Below, piece after piece: positions 57,474 through 64,000 of a stretch of 64,000 nucleotides of DNA; within the stretch, counting starts at the first letter, position 1, and each line of letters starts with the position of its first letter. Position numbers and translations under genes: made by a program. Origin of the DNA: Oegoconia quadripuncta (taxonomy: Eukaryota; Arthropoda; Insecta; Lepidoptera; Autostichidae); contig OX438741.1 of NCBI GenBank assembly GCA_949316235.1, forward strand, positions 12,277,124 to 12,341,123, written 5' to 3'. The notes under the pieces were generated by a model. The model ran no database searches. It was not told the DNA's origin and worked only from the letters and a program-made list of their open reading frames with translations.

Positions 57474-57905
57474 ATAGGATCCAAACCCGCCCGTATACGG
57501 AGACGCCGGGAGGACCAAAGAGACCAAAGAGAGAGAGAGAGAGAGAGATGCGTCACGACTATGCCCATGAGCAGGGGCGCCCAGGGTCGTGGGCGGTCAG
57601 AGTGAGGGTCCTGGCCGTCCTTTCGCTAGTGGTGGCACCCCCATGGATGGCAGCGGTGATAGGACGTGGTCTTATCCCGCTGCAGCCGACATCGGCGAGC
57701 TTGTGCGGCTTGGCTAATTGACCAGCCCGGGGAGGGCTTCCGCGGAGCGTTAGGGGAGCACTGGTAGTTGGTCTTTGAGTTCCCGGTGTTCTCCGATGGA
57801 GGAGGACCACCGGGGAGGTTTTGTGGATGAAAATCCCACATAATCCAGGCTATCCCCTCAGGAGTCTGGGTGTCTTTTAAAGATTTCCCCCCGTCACAAA
57901 AAAAA
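57474..57905 (+). mobile_element. Retroposon insertion spanning a splice-site duplication
   Basis: Flanked by GGCCAAGAAGGTAA at 57460-57473 and again at 57906-57919; ends in an A-run at about 57898-57905. Contains a (GA)n run near 57531-57548 and LINE-like 3' text (ttttgtggatgaaaatccc). R1-like LINE end is a tentative guess. Overlaps the exon 40 donor duplication. Confidence 0.8.
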
Positions 57906-58189
57906 GGCCAAGAAGGTAACCTCCTCACAGTTGTTCTCCTGGTACCTGCGGTGACAAGGCGGGTGAATTAGGTGGTGTACATGGATCAGGGGACCATCAA
58001 GCAATGTGACCAAGACGGCTAACGTCCTATCAGCTCCTGTTCTCCTGGTATATAAAATCATAAACCTGCTGAATTAGTTGATAAACGTGAATAAGACCTG
58101 AATTTGGATAACTTCATACCACCTTAAATGAAAAGGACCTACCTATATATCTTTTTTAAAATAGTGATAAACATGTCTATGCAAAAAAT

Positions 58190-58620
58190 AAAGATAAACT
58201 TACAGGTCACATAAGTCGCCTCCGCAAAGTCAGTAATTCATTCAAAGGGTTATGTATACACTTTTTCAATAAGGTTCCAGTTGATATACAAAATCTTCCT
58301 CTCAATAAATTTAAAGATACTATAAAACAGAAACTTATTAACAAAGCATATTATAAAATATCAGACTATTTAGATGATAATCAGATCGTTCGCATGCCAG
58401 GCTATTTCACAGTTAATAATTAAATATAAAAACCTTTATGTAAAATCAAAGCCTGATTTTAAAAGAGCAACCCTTCGAGTTTCTTGCTTGTTCTTCTGAG
58501 GGGAAAACTGCATTTTGAACAAGCAGTAGCTGAAAAAATGTAAAATTTACTATGTAAAATTGACTATTTTAAGTGTACTTTGTGTACCTACAAAATAAAG
58601 CATTTTTGACGTTGACTTTG
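58190..58620 (+). repeat. LINE 3' end (C-terminal ORF remnant)
   Basis: Related to 43780-44185: aaggttccagttgatatac, attataaaatatcagacta, gagcaacccttcgagtttct, aataaagcatttttgacgtt. Frame remnant SFKGLCIHFFNKVPVDIQNL. Confidence 0.6.
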
Positions 58621-58642
58621 AATATTAAAACACCTTACCCAG

Positions 58643-58806
58643 GTCCTCCGAGAATGTCAATCATCAGACGAGACGGCAGTGATCCGCGAACGAAGCGACG
58701 AGCTACGAGAGATGATGGAGGAAGTAGGACACCTCAGCGCGGAGAGATTGGCGGCGCTGGAACAGGCGCTACCGTTGGCAGAGCACTTCGCCGACACTCA
58801 CCAGGG
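58643..58806 (+). CDS. shot: shot exon 41: spectrin repeat
   Basis: 164 nt, phase 0 to 2; acceptor accttacccag, donor CAGGG|gtaagt. Encodes VLRECQSSDETAVIRERSDE and ALEQALPLAEHFADTHQ. Confidence 0.87.
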
Positions 58807-58847
58807 GTAAGTTATAAAATTAATTGTAATCGTAAATGTGATTTATT

Positions 58848-58880
58848 AAGTCGGTTAAAATTTATTATTTTAACCGACTT
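58848..58880. repeat. Perfect 14-bp inverted repeat (hairpin)
   Basis: aagtcggttaaaat / attttaaccgactt with a 5-base loop. The 'aaccgacttcc' motif is common at the ends of lepidopteran non-autonomous elements. Confidence 0.55.
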
Positions 58881-59007
58881 CCAAGAAGGAGGTTATCAGT
58901 ATATTTTTGCTTTGCGATGGCTTCGCCAATTCTGATATTGTCCAATGTCAATAATTCCTTTCTTGTTTGAAACGATGCCGCAAGTGATAAATTGCCCGTT
59001 TAAATTT

Positions 59008-59222
59008 TGTGAAGATCTGTTTGGTGTAGTGGTTGAAACCTCTGACGGCTTTACCAAAAGGTCACTGGTTCGAATCCTGCTAGGGGCATATGTTTGTATG
59101 ATGAATACAGTACAAAAAAAAATATATCAACCATCTGGTATCCATAATACAAGCCTAGACGCTTACTGTGGACTTAGATGGCGCTGTGTGTATGTGCAAA
59201 GATATTTATTTATTATCTGATG
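59008..59222 (+). repeat. SINE family A, plus strand
   Basis: Head gatctgtttggtgtagtgg and ggttcgaatcctgctaggggc (box B GGTTCGAATCC), short body, tail atctggtatccataatacaagcc...tagatggcgctgtgtgt. Middle part shortened. Confidence 0.75.
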
Positions 59223-59387
59223 ATGCAGAGATTCAAATCTTACTGAAATCGGTTGTTTGCCAACCATTGTAGTTGTTATTTCGATAATTTTACACAATAT
59301 TCAGAATCCCGGCTGGTCTCTTGCCAACAGGCGCAATGGTATGTAAAAGTATTATTGATACGTCTAACCTATCATATTTGTTGACAG

Positions 59388-59487
59388 CTTGTCATCATGG
59401 CTTGACGACATGGAAAAGCAGATCCAGATGCTGGCAATGCCAGCTCTGCGGCCCGAGCAGATCGCGCAGCAGCAAGACAAAAACGAG
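59388..59487 (+). CDS. shot: shot exon 42: spectrin repeat, helix A
   Basis: 100 nt, phase 2 to 0; acceptor atttgttgacag, donor AACGAG|gtacga. Encodes LSSWLDDMEKQIQMLAMPAL, helix A with tryptophan. Confidence 0.87.
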
Positions 59488-60334
59488 GTACGACTTATTT
59501 TACAGAGAGCGTCACAAAAAATCAAAAACAGACGAATACATAATGCTAATAGAATTTAATCCCTTCGATAATACCTAAATATATAATATATAAATAGCGG
59601 GTGTAAAACTGTAGCTGAGGAAAGCTAGTTGAACAACTTGTGCTATATGACAATTTTGAAGGGAAGGTCGGAAAAAGAAAGGAAAATGAAGAATACAAAG
59701 GGTACAAAAATATCACTTATTGAAAGTCAACATGTTATTTTTTTTTAAAACCATATCGCTTCACAAGGTGTTATGGTTAGGGAGAAGAAGCGACAAGAAA
59801 CTCCGCAACAACACATCTTTTCAATTGGTTTCCATCTTTTCAATAATATTACATTTTATATTACATATTACAAAACAAAAGCAATTAACATAACAACCAG
59901 CTAACACCAGACCTCCTTATCGCCGAAATAATCATCTATCCTGTAATAACCCTTCTTACACAGAGTTTCTTTAATGTGGCGTTTAAATTTCTGCTCTGTT
60001 AAACTCAATACATGTTCTGTCCCACAAAGGATGTGCTAACCTTGCTAAGTGTGTGCTTGCTTGTGGATTTTAAATTTTATTTTTGTTTCTAGTATTCAAA
60101 TTATGATTATCAGAATGTTTACAAAATAGGCGTATATTTTTGCGTACATATAGGTTGTGGTTAAAGGCGACTAAGGGACTTTTAAAAAAAAAACATCTAT
60201 ACATTTGCACGTTTACACATCCAAACTCTTTATGTTTGGCATAACGACCTTGACGTTATGTAAGTATAACAGAATACTTTTCAAAACGTTTCCACTCTTC
60301 TTTCCCATACTTTAACAAAGGAACGTATCCTCAG
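59488..60334. other. Intron 42
   Basis: 847 bp, AT-rich; part near 59760-60060 may be a decayed LINE tail. Nothing firm. Confidence 0.35.
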
Positions 60335-60520
60335 ATGTTGCAACAATCGATCGCCGGGCACAAGCCGCTAGTCGACAAGCTGGTGAAGACAGGCGAGGCG
60401 CTCTCCAGGCTCTGTGGTGAGGAGGATGCCGCCAAAGTGCAGGACATTGTGGAGACCGACTGCGAGAGGTACAACGCGCTGAGGGCCGAGCTCAGACAGA
60501 GACAGCAGGAGCTCGAGCAG
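60335..60520 (+). CDS. shot: shot exon 43: spectrin repeat, helix B/C
   Basis: 62 codons, phase 0/0; acceptor acgtatcctcag, donor GAGCAG|gtgagt. Encodes MLQQSIAGHKPLVDKLVKTG and CERYNALRAELRQRQQELE. Confidence 0.88.
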
Positions 60521-60579
60521 GTGAGTGGGGCCGGAGAGATATTTTTTGAACCACAGCAGTGACTTCATTGAAGTGTTAT

Positions 60580-60775
60580 TCAACTCAATCCAATCTGCTG
60601 CTAATTGAAGATGAGGCCGATATCGCACTCACAAGACCCCTAACTTATTTGTGCAATTGGCTATCTTATCTCAAACACCCGGCACAACAATGCTATCAAC
60701 ATCACTGCTTGGTAACAGACTTGATAAGATGGTGTTAGCTGTCCAAGTGGACATTTTAAAATATTCCAAAACTGA
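60580..60775. repeat. Dispersed repeat family E
   Basis: attgaagatgaggccgatat...tggctatcttatctcaaaca...caacaatgctatcaacatca...gtggacattttaaaata. The transposon at 60804 lies just after it. Confidence 0.5.
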
Positions 60776-60803
60776 AAAAAAAACAATCTATAGATATTAC
60801 CTA

Positions 60804-61664
60804 TACAGGGCGTCCCAAAGTTATGGGACATGAAGGGGAAGTACCTTAAATATTGTAGATAGTGAATTTTGCTCAAAGAAGACTTTATGTTATTTTTAAA
60901 AGTTAGTAATTCTGCATTCATAGATTTTCTAAAAATTACTTGCTTCGGCTGGGAATCGAACCGACTTAAATGTGAAAAAAAAAACACCCTACTTTTATGA
61001 TGCCAATCGAAAGAATAGCTAAAAAATAATAACTCTGCCTAAGTAACATAGTATTTTAAAAGAAAGGAACAACATAAAATGATTGAGTCAAATTTCAAGA
61101 AAGTTATTTATTGCCGACGACGTTCGAAAAGTAGCGATATTATCATTCCAAAGATAGCATTGATTATTCGTAAATAAGTTGCAAACAGAATTGTGCCATA
61201 TCACATCGAGTGTTCACCATAAAATGATTAGAAAATCAACAGGCAGCGGGCTCATTAAAAGATTGGCGATTTGCGTAAGACAAGAGGGATCACATTTTGA
61301 GCATTTAATTAATTAATTTACAAAAAAATACCTACTTAATTGACTACGGCAGTTTCATGTATGTTTTTTATTTGATTAAAATGATTAATTTCACGTTGTT
61401 CCTTTCTTTTAAAATACTATGTTACTTAGGCAGAGTTATTATTTTTTAGCTATTCTTTCGATTGGCATCATAAAAGTAGGGTGTTTTTTTTTTCACATTT
61501 GAGTCGGTTCGATTCCCAGCCGAAGCAAATAATGTTTAGAAAATCTATGAATGCAGAATTACTAACTTTTAAAAATAACATAAAGTCTTCTTTGAGCAAA
61601 ATTCACTATCTACGATATTTAAGGTACTTCCCCTTCATGTCCCATAACTTTGGGACGCCCTGTA
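60804..61664 (+). mobile_element. Tc1/mariner-superfamily transposon, copy 3, internally deleted
   Basis: 861 bp, TACAGGG...CCCTGTA, TA on both sides (60802-60803, 61665-61666). Keeps both ~276-bp inverted repeats. The internal deletion joins former 5' UTR (attattcgtaaataagt) to the transposase end (tgcaaacagaattg), with a 3-base microhomology (AGT). Same orientation as copy 1, opposite to copy 2. Only the last ~45 codons of the transposase remain. Confidence 0.9.
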
Positions 61665-61666
61665 TA

Positions 61667-61860
61667 TCCTCCCACTGCAACTCCTGTAAGCCAGAGTGGT
61701 ACTCTGCACGGCGCCTACTGAAAGTAGACGGTACCCTACGTGTCTCTATTGCCTTATTTTTAATGTTAAAACACCCTTGTGTACCTACATTCTGGCAAAA
61801 TAAATAATTTGAATTTGAAAAAAGAAGAGTTAAAGGTGTGAAGTAGGAATAGTACATTAT
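61667..61860. repeat. Dispersed repeat family F with LINE-like tail
   Basis: ctcctgtaagccagagtggtactctgcacggcgcctactg, followed by tctggcaaaataaataattt. Compare 51957 and 63160. Confidence 0.5.
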
Positions 61861-62349
61861 TGCAAAGGCCGGGAAATAGGCAATTGCCATTTCCGCTGAG
61901 GCATATATGTATAGTGCTTTTCTCAAAGGAATGCAAGGAAATAATAAATATTTAAATAACAAATCAAGACGAATTTTCAGCTTTGCCGCCGATTTTCTAT
62001 TTATCATCTGTGCCGAAAGGCAAACGCATTTACGCATACAGCCACGTGAACGCAATTTGCACTAAGCAAAGAGATTTTGGTATGCCAAGAATGATAAAAG
62101 AGATCCAATCAAAGAGTATATAATAACCCCAGCACGCCGTTTCATACAACATTGCTGGAGCGTTGTAATGTTCCAAATTCAAAAAACACTCCTGCAATGG
62201 ATTTATTTTTCGCTGTCCGTAAATTAGATACTTCGCGTGTTCTTTTTTCGAAAGTAATGACAATATTTCCATGCATGTTTGAGAAAAGAACTATAGATAG
62301 TAAGAGCTGGTTTTTGACTGGTGATGTAATGAGAGCTGGTTCTGTGCAG
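61861..62349. other. Intron 43, end
   Basis: About 490 bp, nothing recognised. Confidence 0.35.
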
Positions 62350-62468
62350 GCGCTGCAGGAATCGTCGCAGTTCTCCGACAAGCTGGAGGGTATGCTGCGC
62401 GCCCTGGCCGGGGCACGTGACCAGCTGCAGCGAGCGGAGCCCGTGTCCGCACATCCGCCAAAGATACA
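62350..62468 (+). CDS. shot: shot exon 44: spectrin repeat
   Basis: 119 nt, phase 0 to 2; acceptor ttctgtgcag, donor ATACA|gtcagt. Encodes ALQESSQFSDKLEGMLRALA, a stretch I recognise from the distal rod of Shot/MACF1, then AEPVSAHPPKIQ. Preceded by a 1.8-kb intron holding mariner copy 3. Confidence 0.88.
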
Positions 62469-63159
62469 GTCAGTACCGCACTAGTTTTATTAATAACGTT
62501 ATTCGAGTGTTTCTATGATGTTAAAGAATATTTAAATGATCAGAATGCTATGTAAAGTGTCACAAATCATATTTTGCACATCTGCATGCAGGTTGAATAC
62601 ATGATTCCTAAATTTCTTATCAGACCTTGTAAACTGTATTCTGGCAAATAAATAATTTCTTTCTTTCTTTGTATGTATGGATGTCCGTCCAATAGGAATC
62701 TTCCGCCTTACTCAAAGCTAGAGCGATACCAATGCACAGTACATCATTGGCCACATTCTGGTCCTCAAGAATTTGATGTTTCCGTCATCGACTCGCTAAG
62801 AAGAAGAACCGGTGAAGTGTTACGACATGACGGACGAACGGACAGTGCATTGACGTCATAAACGATTACAATTCCCAAAGCGTTAGGGCTGTCTGACTGC
62901 CACATCGTGGTGGAATATGAAATGCTATGAATTTAAATGGAATTACTTTCTATAGGAGTTTAAACCTATGTTGAAACTTGAAGAGCTTTGACCTTAAATT
63001 CAATCAATTTCTATGGGATCTTAAAATGAATGAATCGTTTATTTCTAATTTATGTCTTTGAAAATTAATCAAATTCACTTGGTGCAATAGAATAGTTCGT
63101 TACTGAATTTATGCAATTTCATATCGACTATTTAGTGATCCCGGTTGTTTCTAATTGAA
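62469..63159. other. Intron 44, first part
   Basis: About 690 bp. A LINE-like 'tctggcaaataaataatttc' tail is at 62640. Nothing else recognised. Confidence 0.35.
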
Positions 63160-63370
63160 GGCAGGATCCCACCTCCACACTCCTCCCACTGTAACTCCTA
63201 TAAGCTAGGATCGACAGTGGTACTCGACACGGCGCCTACTGAAGGTAGATGGTGCCGTACGTGATTTCATTGGACCCCAGACTACTTAAAAAAAATAGGG
63301 CGTGTAAGTAGGAACAGAATTGCCGACATCCCCCATCGGCAAATGAGAGTAGCCAATGAAATTCAAAAGG
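63160..63370. repeat. Dispersed repeat family F
   Basis: gatcccacctccacactcct...taactcctataagctagg...cacggcgcctactgaaggt...gacatcccccatcggcaaatg. Third copy. Confidence 0.55.
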
Positions 63371-63424
63371 ATACCTATAGGGTAGAACTATATTAGTGGT
63401 TAGCAACTCTGACCACTACGGCGA

Positions 63425-63665
63425 CGACCTGTTTGGAACTCTAACCACTATACCAAAAGGTTGCGGGTTCGATTCCCGATAAGGGCATATGTTTGTGTGA
63501 TGAATACGGACATGTGTACCCGAGTTATGGATGTTTTCATTTTATAATAAGTATTTATTTACAAAAAAAGAAATGTATTTATGTAGTATATCAATCATCT
63601 GGTATCCACAACACAAGCCTATAGTTGCTTAGTGTGAAACTAGATGGCGCTTTGTGTATATCTAA
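63425..63665 (+). repeat. SINE family A, plus strand
   Basis: Degraded head gacgacctgtttggaactctaacc, box B aggttgcgggttcgattcccg, tail tctggtatccacaacacaagcc...tagatggcgctttgtgt. Confidence 0.75.
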
Positions 63666-63874
63666 GGATTTTTTTGAGTGAAGCTCGTAGGGGTGAGATG
63701 CAGTGATCGGGACGATAGTAATTACCTCGGATACCTCGACTAAAAGTGCCAATAATAAGAGCGACAAAGATGGTTGAAAACTTCTAAGACAGAAATCGGA
63801 AATCTGCTAATATATCATGTTTTGCCAATTTCTAGTAGTTCAGTTATTAATAATACAATATTTTCACCTAACAG

Positions 63875-64000
63875 AGACCAGATTGAGGAGAACAACACGC
63901 TGGTCGAAGATTTGGAGAAGCGAACAGAGGCGTACAACGCAGTGCAACGCGCCGCCTCCGATGTCATCAGTAAGGCCAACAAGAGTGACCCAGCTGTACG
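63875..64000 (+). CDS. shot: shot exon 45: spectrin repeat, cut by window edge
   Basis: Phase 2 in; acceptor ttcacctaacag. 126 nt visible, still open at the last base. Encodes DQIEENNTLVEDLEKRTEA and YNAVQRAASDVISKANK. Shot continues beyond the window. Confidence 0.88.

Noticed and set aside
57068..57721. 217-codon ORF across exon 40
   Set aside because: A fusion of LINE-tail intron, exon 40 and retroposon sequence in one accidental frame; splice signals define the real exon as 57272-57469.

Overview
The window is an AT-rich arthropod intron/exon landscape, most probably from a moth or butterfly. The order is inferred from the repeats: tRNA-headed SINEs, RTE-type LINE tails ending in gatgatga, and short LINE/SINE 3' tails of the 'ggcaacgcatc...gtgtccatgg' type. 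No bacterial, viral or organellar features are present.

One gene dominates: the short stop (shot) spectraplakin, the insect counterpart of MACF1/dystonin, on the + strand and incomplete at the right edge. I rebuilt 45 consecutive coding exons (8148 to 64000). Every junction keeps the reading frame; 43 of the 44 introns are GT-AG and one is GC-AG. The shown part encodes about 6,060 residues. Exon 1 carries an ATG with an in-frame stop four codons upstream, so this looks like an internal-promoter isoform without the actin-binding and plakin domains of longer isoforms. Exon 2 is a short linker. Exon 3 is a single 11-kb exon (12169-23179) made almost entirely of plakin (plectin-type) repeats with a disordered Ser/Thr/Glu/Lys-rich insert. 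Exons 4-45 (25450-64000) encode the rod, about 20 spectrin repeats by length. The EF-hand and GAS2 microtubule-binding end expected for this family lies beyond the window.

The rest is transposon-derived or unclassified DNA. Left region (1-7640): two copies of one Tc1/mariner-superfamily transposon, one with an intact 353-residue transposase, the other internally deleted; the intact copy sits inside a degenerate tandem repeat array. A third, more deleted copy is at 60804-61664. A non-autonomous hAT element with an 8-bp target duplication is at 9830-10360. A second hAT with perfect ACACACAC duplications split an AC microsatellite 12 bases after the donor of exon 27 and encodes only a BED zinc finger. 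Introns also hold three SINE families, a four-copy palindromic MITE, RTE-like and other LINE tails, and several near-perfect hairpins. The most unusual single observation is a poly(A)-tailed retroposon at 57474-57905 whose target duplication spans the exon 40 splice donor, so that donor now exists twice.

I did not find a new multi-gene system. The novelty candidates are the transposon with ~276-bp inverted repeats and D-D spacing of 40, the duplicated splice donor, the BED-only hAT, the repeated hydrophobic module in the plakin exon, and a possible alternative last exon at 24071-24394.
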